20,804 nt of DNA from Proteromonas lacertae. Lineage: Eukaryota > Sar > Bigyra > Opalinata > Proteromonadidae. The translations under genes were made by a program, and so were the position numbers. The notes below the pieces were generated by a model that was given only the letters and a program-made list of their open reading frames with translations, had not been told where the DNA came from and did no database searches. Positions 9,843 through 19,687 of this stretch are shown here, one piece after another; position 1 is the first letter of the stretch; each line of letters begins with the position of its first letter. The DNA lies in the NCBI GenBank assembly GCA_002245135.1, contig NGBS01001290.1, forward strand, positions 1-20,804, read 5' to 3'.

Positions 9843-11304
9843 TTAAGAATAAAGATTTTCTACAGCTCCCCATAATCCAACTGGAATCATTATGCATCCA
9901 AATATAGATATCGATACTAAAATGAAATATATCAAAATTACTATATATACAAGCAAACAGTGTATGCATTTCATACCAAGGATATTTTGATACTCTCCAA
10001 TATAGAATTCCAGGTAAAATGTAATTAAAAATTACTCCGATTGTAGATCCAAAGAAACTCCACACTATCAATATACCAGGAACTAATATTGAAACGCCAT
10101 AACAGAATATATAAACAATCAAAGAAGTCAATACTCTAAATTTCACATTATCTTGTTCTTTTTTCAATTTAAGGAATTCTCTTACATACATTCTCATTGG
10201 AACAGTCAAAAGTGGTAATCCAAACAACAAGCAAAGAGCCAAGCCAAACCTTCCAATTCCAATCACAATATCCTTTGTATTGTAATTTAATAACACATCT
10301 CCTTTAATTTTATCATAAAATGATAAATAGCCAAATGTTGCAACTAATATATACAATATACCTGACATTCCCATTGTACAACCGATGGACTATAAACATA
10401 ATTAAAAAATTATATTAAATTTATAAAATATTAAATTTATATATATACTATTCCTATTTTTACAGTTGAATTATTCTTCAAATCATTATAAGCAGGTAAT
10501 ATACTGAAATGACACAAAAATGAAACTCCCATCAAACTCAATGTTAAAAATGGTCCACTTCCTCCTCTTACCCATTCAACATTATTCCAATTGATTGGTG
10601 TATAATTATTACCTTCATAAGGATAAAAACATCGATAAATAATAGTAGCTGCAATTACAAAAATAAACAAAATTCCTAATAAAGAACTGTATTGTAAAAC
10701 TGTTAATTGTTTTGAAAATGCACATGGAAATATCAATACTAAACACACAAACATAATAAAGGCTCGGCTTGTGAAAAAATGGGGAATGTCTGGTAATAAT
10801 TCTTGAACAACTGGAGTGACTAAATCTCCTAATAAAACCATATATCCAATATGTGAAAAGAATAATAAGAATATTAACAAGAAGCATACTAAGGGTCTTG
10901 CATACTTACCTAAAGCTACTTCTGCTAATGTACCAAATGTATGTTTCTGTGCTGTTTTTCCTGCTTTTACGATTAATATACATGTATATCCTGATACAAA
11001 TCCTACAAATACTAACAAAATAAGTCCCATTCCTAGTCCAGCTGAATAAAATGCGTATGGTAGTGATAAAACGCCTCCACCAACAATAGTGCAAGTTAAA
11101 GTAAATACTGTTGACAATATTGAGCCCTACACAATAAACACAATTAAATACAGTTGGTGGTTCTAAAAACATTGTTGAACCACTCACTCTTGGTATCTCT
11201 TCTTCAGGTTCTATTCTATCGATATAATAAAATTTGAAATACAAAGGTGCTTCATCTTCTTCGCCAAATTCATCTACAAAACTCTTCTTCTGAAATAATG
11301 CCAT
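9843..11304 (-). CDS. Amino-acid transporter of the AAAP/AVT-SLC38 family, 4 exons
   Basis: This is a multi-pass carrier of the amino acid/auxin permease family, expected to move neutral or basic amino acids by H+ or Na+ coupling at the vacuole or plasma membrane. Exons: 11304-11152, 11126-10449, 10389-9951 and 9916-9843, with introns of 25, 59 and 34 nt; 447 aa. About 50 hydrophilic N-terminal residues precede TM1, which carries the family signature TIVGGGVLSLPYAFYSAGL. About ten further hydrophobic segments follow, including GYTCILIVKAGK, SGPFLTLSLMGVSFLCHF and SGILYILVATFGYLSF. It ends FGCIMIPVGLWGAVENLYS. The second donor (10448) was chosen because it gives the family spacing between the loop and the FGYLSF helix. 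Substrate and direction cannot be read from the sequence. Confidence 0.88.
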
Positions 11305-11529
11305 GAAAAAAATGAAAAAAATCTATATTTCAAAATTATATTCGTTTCATCAAAATTAGAATGAAAGATTTTTATGTTGATTATCAAAACTACATTGCTT
11401 ATAAATTATGTATTTTACTTTTTTATTCTTATTCAATCAACATAATTCACATAAAAATTGAATTTAATAAGTACTTAGGTTTGAGGTTTGAAGAGAAACG
11501 GAAAGAAACGGCAGTTTGAATTTATCGAA
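11305..11529. promoter_or_regulatory. Divergent promoter region of transporter and EF-hand gene
   Basis: These 225 bases lie between the two start codons. They contain TTTCAAAATTATATTCGTTT (11328-11347), differing from the element in the CSN1/CENP-X promoter by one A in a run. It sits 24 bases upstream of the transporter ATG. Function is inferred from recurrence and place only. Confidence 0.45.
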
Positions 11530-12476
11530 ATGAATACAACTACAACTAGAATAAATAATCGTGACATTATTGAGAAGCAAATTGATGATTTGGAACAAAG
11601 AATTAGAAACAATATTGAGGTAATGACTGGATTTGTTAATGAAGAAACTCAAGCATATAAATTACATTTAAAATTCTTAAGATTTGATGGCAGAAGAAGT
11701 GGTTATTTAACATTTGAAGAATTTAATGCAGCTATGATAGAAATGAACTTTGTAGGTGTTCAAAGAGCAGTAAAAGGTTTATTTCAAAGATATGATATAG
11801 ATGGTCTTGGGTATTATATAATTATTTTATATTCATTCTTAGTCAATTCCCATATAAAGATTTCAGCAATTATCTCTACAGTTTAACTCCAAATCCACAA
11901 GGATCTGCAGAATATCGTTATTCAATCCAACGTTTCCGTGATTCAGTCTATCGTCTTGATGGTATTCTCGGAATTAGGACCTTACGTCAAATATTCAAAG
12001 CAACTGATGTATATAATGATGGTAAATTATTAAATGACGAATTAGTTAGAACATTACGAAAAGAAGGCTATTGTATTCCAGACTTAGATGCAAAAGTGAT
12101 AATGAAGTGTTTTGATATAGCAGGAGACAGTTTTGTACAGTATGAAGACTTCTTTAAAGGAGTAAGAGGAGTAATAAAATATTGTCGAAAGAAATTAATA
12201 AGTAGTTTATTTCAAAAATTAGATAAAAACAAACAAGGTTATATTACAATCGATGATATCACTTCTAATTTTAATATAAACACATATCCACCAGTAGCTG
12301 CTGGTAAATTGGGAGAAGAAGACGGTTGGAAGCATTTTCTCTATTCTTGGGATTTAAATGAAGATAGAATAACTCCTGATGTGTTTATGGATTACTTTTT
12401 AGATATTGGTGGATTAATATATGATGATGATGATTTTGAAGCTATGCTTAGATCAAGCTGGAATATTCAATTTTAA
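11530..12476 (+). CDS. Calcyphosin-like EF-hand calcium-binding protein, 2 exons
   Basis: Exon 1 is 11530-11820, a 32-nt intron follows (11821-11852), and exon 2 is 11853-12476, giving 304 aa. At least five EF-hand-like helix-loop-helix units follow each other: RFDGRRSGYLTFEEF, RYDIDGLGQFPYKDF, ATDVYNDGKLLNDEL, CFDIAGDSFVQYEDF and KLDKNKQGYITIDDI, with a sixth degenerate unit near SWDLNEDRITPDVF. Several loops lack acidic residues at positions 3 or 5, so some may not bind calcium. The C-terminus (SLFQKLDKN, YPPVAAGKLGEEDGW, DDDDFEAMLRSSWNI) follows calcyphosin/CAPSL, which ends in a similar ID-D-YF-LM-RNAW pattern. It is longer than typical CAPSL (about 200 aa) because of two extra N-terminal hands. 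In animals this family is linked to cilia; whether that holds here is open. Confidence 0.82.
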
Positions 12477-13129
12477 ATATATTATTAATAATTGTTATTA
12501 TTATTATTTCATTAATTCTATTTGCTTTATTTGAGTATATTTCTTTTACATTAGAAATTTTCATACAGCAAAAATCAAAATTAACATAAGTTTTTCTTAT
12601 TTGAGGATGAAAGTAATAATTGGTATTATTAATACATAAAATGTCTATTATTGATAATATTCATTGTGAAAAAAGAGATTTTGATCAACCAATTACATGT
12701 AATTATAATTAATATGATGGTAAAACTTACATTCTTCTATTTGGTGATAAAAATATTCACACACAAATAACAGTTGGAAAGAATATAATATTAACTATAT
12801 CATTATCATTATCACTCTCTTCACTCATTTCTTTTATCTGTCATGTTTCTGGATAATCACATATTTAATATATAATCTCACAGATAATGTATTTATTAAT
12901 CTTCTATAAAAACATTAATAGTTGTAAAATCGCTTACTTTAACAAAGTAATCACATTTCATTGTATACTTCACATTTTACAATTTAATATAACATAATGA
13001 AGGAATTTATACACCAATATAATCTTCAATATTGATATATAGAATGTTTTTCATCTTTTTAATTTTTGGGTTATTCAAAATTTTGATAAAAATCAAATTT
13101 CGTTATTTTTGTTTTATATTTACATAAAG
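12477..13129. other. Region between EF-hand gene and right-arm BTB gene
   Basis: About 110 unique bases follow the EF-hand stop, then the inner boundary of the repeat at about 12588. The rest is repeat sequence shared with the left arm: the small remnant ORF (12641-12856), a conserved AT-rich stretch, and the BTB-gene upstream region with a TTTGAT-AAAA-ATCAAA hairpin (13082-13097) directly followed by TTCGTTATTTTT. I see no tRNA or other RNA gene. Confidence 0.55.
12641..12856 (+). pseudogene. Small remnant ORF in the right-arm tip, unknown family
   Basis: This is the partner of 3394-3612. It opens MSIIDNIHCEKRDFDQPITC and continues with YDGKTYILLFGDKN after one TAA shared by both arms. It has no recognised family and no clear intron that would remove the stop. 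It may be a relic older than the duplication or a 5' part of a transcript. Confidence 0.3.
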
Positions 13130-15253
13130 ATGATAAAAAAAGTGAATGAAAGCATAAGAGAAGAGGGGTATATTTTGTATTTATTTTTATGATAGATTAT
13201 GTCGAAAATTGGTTGAAAGTGGTTTTGGTGAAATAGAAGTGAAGATTAGAGATAGTCGAATAATGTCAATCAAATCAATTTTAGTGAATGGAAATGAGAC
13301 TGTAAAGAAACTGTTATTAGATCGTGAGTTTGTTGGAGTTTTGGAGTTATATGAAGAAATCGAAGAAATTGGATATTATGAGATGGAGAAATACTACAGT
13401 GGTGGTGAACTGATAATCTGTAAAGAGAGTGTGTGTGAAGTGTTGATGTTTTGTTTATGTTATAGTGAAAAAGAGATAATAAATGATTGTTATGAATTTG
13501 TGAATAATAATATAGATGATGAAGTATTAATGAAATTAATTCATATTTGTAATGTATTTGGTGGATGTTTGAGAGAGATAGAAGACTTGAAAAATATGGA
13601 AATAGAAAAGCGAGGATATAAATATTTATATAAGAATGAATATTTGTTGAGATTAGAAATGAATAATTTGAGTGAGATATTAAATATGAAAGATGTGATA
13701 ATTCGAAGTGAGAGTTGGTTATTAAATCGCTTATTAGAATGGTATAAATTCCAAAAGAATAAGTATGATAATAAAGAGATTAAAGCAGATTTTAAACAAT
13801 TGATAGAAGAAGATATCGATTGTGAAAAGATAAAAGAGAAAGAGATAGAAAAAGAGAATAAAGAAATGTTGAAAGAAATGAAAATAGAATTAAAAGAGAA
13901 TGAATGTAAAAATCATATAGAATTATATTTAATAAAAGATGAGAGAATTCAAAATGTAATAATCAACAAATACAATGAAGATAATAAAGAAGAAGTATTT
14001 AATGAAGAAGAAAGAAGAATATTGGATAAGATGAAAGAAGAAGAATTGAATGATGAAATAATGTGTATATTAGAAATGAATAATATAAAAATGACCGAAA
14101 TAGTATTGATGATAATGAAATATAAGAATGTGAAAATGGAAAGTATAAATACTAAAAATATATTTAAATAGAATATATCTCAAATATAGAAAAGAGAAAT
14201 CTATTGGACAGATTATGTATAGAATATAATGAGAATAAAAGAAATCGAACAATGAAGTGTTTATGTTTATTCATTGAGATTAAAAAGAGTATTTCAATAA
14301 TGGAAGAAATATGTGGAAAAGAAATTCTTTTTAGAATATTGAATGAAGATAATTATCTAAATTCCAAATCTAAAGAATTATTAATAGAATATATAAAAGA
14401 GAATAAACTGAGTTTCGAAGAAGAAGAAGAAATGATAAAAATAATGAAAGATAAAGAATTATTGAGTGAATTAAAAACAAAAGAAATCACATCATTTTCA
14501 TATCCTCAATCAGAATATTTATTTATATCAGATGAAGAAATATTAATAATTCCTTCATTTGATGGATCAAAATGTGAATTTTCAATCAATCCTTCCTTAC
14601 CTGATGGTTTAATGATAGATAAAGAAAATGGAATAATTCATGGAAAAATGAATAAAGTAATAGAAAAGAAAGGATATGAAATAATATGTAAGAATAATCA
14701 AAGTGAAAAGAAATTCAAAATATCATTAGAATTTGTTGATGTAAAATTGACAGAAATAAACAAAAGTGATGGAATATCAATATCAAATAATGGAAAATTA
14801 ATAACAAATATATTCTATGATTGGAATCATTGTTATTTGAATTTGAAAATGGAAAATGGAATTTATCATATCAAATATCAATTTCATCGAAATAGAAGTT
14901 ATTATGATCATATGATGTTAGGATTATCAACTGATAATACATATTCTGGTAATGATATTTATAATGAAGCAACAACATGTAATTATGTTGCATTTTATGG
15001 TAAAAGTCAAGATATTACTTATTATTGTCATATTGGAAGAGTTGTTAATAAAAATCCAAATTTCAATAATCATGGAGATGGTTCAATTTATGAAGTGATT
15101 GTTGATATGAATAAAAGAGAATGGTGGATAAGTCATAATAATTCATCTCCTGTTTTACTTGTTAAAGATTTACCTTCTCCATTATATCCATATGCTGAAT
15201 TATTATACCAAAACACTTCACTTGAATTATTATCAGTTTCTCATTACCAATAA
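13130..15253 (+). CDS. BTB/BACK-like protein with He_PIG-like and SPRY-like domains, 3 exons
   Basis: Exons are 13130-13167, 13196-14142 and 14190-15253, with introns of 28 and 47 nt; 682 aa. The short first exon is supported by phase and by the matching exon in the left copy. Residues ~20-120 look like a divergent BTB fold (YYEMEKYYSGGELIICKES, then DCYEFVNNNI). A helical BACK-like region follows (residues ~120-220), then a very Glu/Lys-rich coiled stretch. Near residue 460 there is a putative-Ig (He_PIG) signature, NPSLPDGLMIDKENGIIHG. The last ~150 residues resemble SPRY (YEVIVDMNKREWWISHNN, then LPSPLYPYAELL). BTB proteins often serve as CUL3 adaptors, which is an inference here. The stop lies 39 bases from the convergent kinase stop. 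A decayed twin occupies 1004-3119. Confidence 0.75.
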
Positions 15254-15292
15254 AATATATAAAATGAAAATAATAATTAATAACATTTTAAA

Positions 15293-16416
15293 TTATTTTA
15301 TATTCTTATTTACATTCATTGATTTAGGAATTGAATTAGATTCATTTCTCTTTCGACGAAATTGTTTTGTTTCTAACTCATGGCCTCCACTACTTGGTAT
15401 TTCTAACTCTTTTAAATCACTTGCTTTTAATACTTTTTCAAACCATTTATGTCTTAAACATTCACTCGCACTTAACCGATTATTTCCATCTAATACTAAC
15501 AGCTTATTTATTAAATCAAATCCATCTTCACTTAATTTATAATCTTCACCTTGTTTCTCTTTTCCTATCATCTCTAAATGTTCTTTTAAACTTCTTTCTT
15601 TATTTAAATTCATATTCTTTAATAAATTACTGTTTTTCATTGATTTTAATTCCATTGGAATATCATTACTTCCACAAATATCTAATATCATTTCTAATTG
15701 TTCATTTTCTTTCGTTTTATTGAATATTGCTTTTCCTACTAATAATTCACCGATTATACATCCTACACTCCACATATCAACACTGTTATTATATTTTGTA
15801 CTTCCCAATAATAATTCAGGAGGTCTATACCATAATGTTATTACTTTATTCGTATATTCTCTTTCCATTGATGATAAACTACGACTTAAACCAAAATCAG
15901 CTAGTTTTAATTCATTGTTTTTGTTTATTAGAATATTCGAACATTTTAAATCTCGATGCATTATTTTCTTTTCATGAAGAAACTTTAAACCTATCAATAA
16001 CTGATAACTGTAACATTTGATTGTCTCTTCATCAAACCAAGGAATTATCTTCTCTCGACTTAAGTCCATTAAACCAGATAAATCAGTATCACAGTATTCA
16101 AATACCAAATATACATCATCTCTCTCACCTTCATTTTCGGAAGCACATGTTGCGATTTCTTTCAACTCTACTACATTTGGATGTTTTATACTCTTCAAGA
16201 TTTTGATTTCACGAATTGCAGTTATTGGGAAACCTTCATGTTGGTGATGTAATTGGATCTAAATATATATATTATTCTAAATACTTTCTTTAAAGCAACT
16301 AACTCTTTGGAGTCTTTACTATGTGCTAAATACACTTTACCATAGGTTCCTTGACCAATTTGACCTATTTTAATCCAGTAATTAGCATCTCTAGCTTCAG
16401 ATGATGTTTTTATCAT
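15293..16416 (-). CDS. CDK12: Cyclin-dependent kinase, CDK12/CDK13/CTK1-like, 2 exons
   Basis: Exon 1 is 16416-16285, followed by a 26-nt GT-AG intron (16259-16284) and exon 2 (16258-15293); 365 aa. The kinase domain is complete: glycine loop IGQGTYGKVY, VALKK lysine, cyclin-binding helix PITAIREIKIL, HRDLKCSN, DFGLSR and a T-loop with YTNKVITLWYRPPELLLG. PITAIRE rather than PITALRE favours CDK12/13 over CDK9. After the C-lobe, GGHELETKQFRRKRN resembles the HE motif and polybasic helix that close CDK12/13. The expected role is phosphorylation of the RNA polymerase II CTD (Ser2) with a cyclin K-type partner. The long RS-rich and proline-rich arms of animal CDK12 are absent, as in yeast CTK1. 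A near-identical second copy starts at base 1. Confidence 0.87.
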
Positions 16417-16533
16417 TTTTAAATTTTACTGAGGCTTATTTTTATTTTAATATGTTGTTACTTTTATGGGTAATTACATTCTTTAAACAATGAAAGACAC
16501 ATATAGACATACATTAATATAATAAAAATCAAA

Positions 16534-17868
16534 TTATAAAGTTGATCTGTCCATTTCTATTGTCAAAGATTGTTCTTCAAAATCACCAGCATAAACTGGT
16601 TTCATTCTTACTATCAATATTCCATTCTCATTAATTTTCATTGTTATATACGTTTTTACTTTACCAGCTGGTTTAAGCTTTAGAATAGATAATGTATAAT
16701 CACCAATTTTCTTATTCTTTGAAGCAACTGGATTTTCTCCTTGATAAAATTTAGTATAAATGTGTTCTTGATCATCTTTTATTGTTTGATATCTATTAGT
16801 ATTTTCTGATGGAATTTTACTTCCTTTTTCTAGAATAATGGAATAAACATCTCCAACTATGTCTTTACCTATTGAATGAGTAAGAATCTCTTTTATAAGA
16901 ATTTTTCTTCCTGCACTTGGTTTGATTGGTTCTTTATATCCATTTGTTATTAATACTTTTCTTCCACTACTTCTATTTGGAACTAATACTTTTCTACCAC
17001 TTTTTTCTATTTTATTTGAATCAATATACTTAAACATTCTATCATCAACATTTAATATTTCATTGGTTTGATTATCTATTAGTTTCATTCTTCCATCTTT
17101 GTCTTTTTCTTCTCGAACTCCATTCAAAATATCTTCAGCTAAGATTGCTGCACCATAAGCTACAGCTTCATCAGGATTTATATCTTTATTCAATTCTTTA
17201 TTATTGAAGAATTTGGATAATAATTCTTGAACTTTGGGAATTCTACTACTTCCTCCAACTAACACTACATTATCAATATCATTTTTACTCAATCCACTTT
17301 CATTTAATACTTTTTCCACTATTTTTATTGTCTTTTCATAGATTTCTTTATTTAATTGATTAAAATCTTCTCTACTTAATTCACTATCAATATCATTATC
17401 TTCTAATATATCAGTCTCTATATCTACACTATTTGATTCGCTTAAATGAATTTTAGCTTCATCACAAGCTTTTCTTAATCGATATATATCTTTGTCATTT
17501 AGTTTTATATTCTCATCTTTGGATTTTAACTTGCTTATATAGTAATTCATTAAATTTGAGTTTATATCTTCACCTCCTAAATGATCATCTCCACCTGTTG
17601 CTTTTACTGTGATTCTTTTATTTTTCACTTCGATTATACTAACATCAAATGTTCCACCTCCAAAATCATAGATTAAGATTTTTCGATCTTTATTATCTTT
17701 GAAGAATTGACTTCCATAAGCAATAGCAGCGGCTGTTGGTTCATTTATTATTTGTAATACATTCAATCCACCTAATTCACCAGCTTCAATTGTTGCTCTT
17801 CTTTGTTCATTATCAAAATAAGCAGGAACTGTTATTACTGTATGAATTGTTTTGGATTTTATGTGTGG
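16534..17868 (-). pseudogene. 5'-truncated divergent Hsp70 (ATPase half-domain onward)
   Basis: The 444-codon reading frame opens directly at IHTVITVPAYFDNEQRRAT. It therefore lacks the first ~110 residues of Hsp70, including the phosphate-1 loop with its DLGTT motif. The rest of the ATPase domain is clear: IINEPTAAAIAYG, YDFGGGTFDVSI, GGDDHLGGEDIN and VVLVGGSSRIPKVQELL. A linker of about 60 extra residues then carries three SGRKVL-like repeats. A short substrate-binding beta domain follows (IGDYTLSILKLKPAGK), and the helical lid is missing. No initiator ATG is present before the conserved part. The frame is preceded by a good intron acceptor (TTTTAG at 17869-17874) but by only about 70 bases before the upstream gene's stop. 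It may be a truncated copy or the 3' part of a chimeric gene. Confidence 0.75.
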
Positions 17869-17941
17869 CTAAAACTTAACGTAAAAGCGCAAGTAATTTT
17901 TTTACATCAGAGTATTGAAGAACAAAATACGAAAATACAAT

Positions 17942-19565
17942 TTAAATAAGATTATTTACTTGATGAAAAGGATAATCAGAAGGATTAAAATATTTAGAGA
18001 CTTTATATTTATAAGTAAAATACATTTTAATCTTCTCATTCAACAATCTAGATGGATAAAAAGAGAAAAACATCATATTCCATAACTCTTTCTTTTCATT
18101 CAAAATATCAAGCATTAAACTTTTAGCTATTTCTTTCCTATTATACTCCTTCATAAAATGATAGAAATCTTTCCATAAATTAATATACTCATCTGGTACA
18201 ATCTGAGTATAAATAAAAGCATTATTCACAGTTTGTTCTATTCTTTTACAGAAAATTCCAAATAATTTCTTAAAAGAAATCACATCACTTTCTTCGTATA
18301 AATGTCTCAATATATCAAAAGCAGTATTCTGAAACGGATCAATTTCTAATAATCTTTTACACAGTTTAACTATATGGTTTATATTACTATGAAAATATTG
18401 ATTTTCAAACATTAAATAATTATAAATTATAAATGGATCTTTCTTATCATTGATCATTTTAAATTCTGATAATGCTGAAACATAATCTTTCTAATATAAA
18501 TAATATATATACATAACATATATAGTTATACTTTTGCAATATATATTTGTATTTTTAAGAAAATAAATTTAATATTAGTTACATCTACTCTCAATACATT
18601 TTTGATATATTTTTCAGCAACATCTATCCAATGTAAAGTTGAACTATTATTATTATTATTATTATTATAACTATCTGACAGTTGAGATGAATAAAAACTA
18701 TCATATTGTGACTGAGAATATTGTTGTGTTTGACTTTGTGATTGAATATAATATTCAACTTGATATTCGTAGGTTAATAGGCATAATACAGCTTAAGATA
18801 TAATTAAACAACATAAATAAATAAATATATTTAAAAAAAAAAGATATTGCATAAAAATGTAGTTCTATATTACCTATTTCTACAAATTGTTTGATTAAAT
18901 TATATGCTGAAGTTAAATCCTTCTATTACAAATGAAATAATGAATAATAAATATACTGTTTTTATATAATAAAATACAACCTGTAATATTACAGTATTCC
19001 TATGTGCGTAATCTAATGAAATAAATTTCTTCACTTGTGTTATAAAAGATGAATTATTCTATAAATTAATATTATTAAACAATATACAATATCTGTTAAT
19101 AGTTTTATAAAAGAACGAATTATTAAATCACATGGATAGTTAGGAACATTTAATTTAAATAAAGAAGGTCGCTCCATTTCAATTGGAAGAAGAAGGTTAT
19201 TCACTATACATATAAACACAAAATATAATACAATGTTTTTTCATTCTGTTATTACGATCACGTTTTATACGTGGATGATTTCGTATATCCGCACATACAA
19301 TACACAGCTATATAGTATTATAGAAAACTTTATACATTCTCAGTTAGTGATGGAATTGTCCGAAGTAAATTTAAAATATATCTAACTAAATAAAGAGACA
19401 TTCTATTGTTATTCTGATATAAATAGGACACTAAATAACTACACATGATGTTTCGATCTTCCCATATTCTTTTAATATAGCCATGCTATCAAATTATTAA
19501 CAAATTATAGAGTTTTATACATATTTTTTTACATTTTGTTCTTTACTAACATCACAATTCAACAT
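17942..19565 (-). CDS. Putative TAF1A-like RNA polymerase I factor subunit (low confidence), 8 exons
   Basis: Exons: 19565-19533, 19485-19336, 19307-19232, 19203-19088, 19058-18981, 18922-18874, 18791-18583 and 18490-17942. All join in phase to give 419 aa. Introns are 28-92 nt, including the three longest in the window. The protein is all-helical in character, with TPR-like pairs. A Gln/Ser-rich loop ends in six Asn encoded by an ATT microsatellite (about 18645-18669). The C-terminal half (LCKRLLEIDPFQ, INLWKDFYHFMKEYN, ELWNMMFFSFYPS) follows the layout of human TAF1A (SL1/TIF-IB subunit), including an aromatic W..F.FS.F cluster near the end and a similar total length. This is a by-eye resemblance and could be another TPR-like helical protein. 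Its head-to-head position with UTP15 fits a role in rRNA synthesis. The gene model itself is firmer than the name. Confidence 0.6.
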
Positions 19566-19687
19566 TTCTTTTTTAAATAGCTTGAGCTAATCAAGCTTAC
19601 TTCATTTGCATTTTTCTTTTTTTCTCTTGTAGAAAGTATTATTTTGAAAATAAATATATTAATCTATCATTGATTGTTCTGTAGCAA
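19566..19687. promoter_or_regulatory. Shared promoter of the TAF1A-like gene and UTP15, with a palindrome
   Basis: Only 122 bases separate the divergent start codons. In them AGCTTGA (19579-19585) and TCAAGCT (19591-19597) form a perfect 7-bp inverted repeat around a 5-base spacer. Its TCAAGC half-site also occurs in the CSN1/CENP-X region and upstream of the deubiquitinase. It could be a binding site for a dimeric factor; this is inference. Confidence 0.4.

Larger units (their letters stand above)
12588..16256. repeat. Right arm of the ~3.67-kb inverted repeat (partner 1-3668)
   Basis: This is the reverse-complement partner of 1-3668. It carries the intact-looking BTB/He_PIG/SPRY-like gene on the plus strand and the CDK gene on the minus strand, tail to tail. 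Homology to the left arm can be followed to 16256 only because the left arm meets the window edge there. Kinase exon 1 and its 26-nt intron (16259-16416) have no visible partner. Positions 15210-16256 are almost identical to the left arm, apart from 1-2 nt homopolymer differences. The remainder shows frequent substitutions. Confidence 0.95.

Noticed and set aside
10615-11049. Extra frames overlapping the transporter on both strands
   Set aside because: They lie inside the well-supported transporter exon 2 in other frames; no independent evidence.
11530-12476. PP2A B'' regulatory subunit
   Set aside because: EF-hands and overall order suggested it at first, but the C-terminal pattern and size match calcyphosin-like proteins better.
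1-16256. Inverted repeat as a transposable element
   Set aside because: The arms hold ordinary host-type genes. There is no transposase, integrase, reverse transcriptase, terminal motif or visible target-site duplication.
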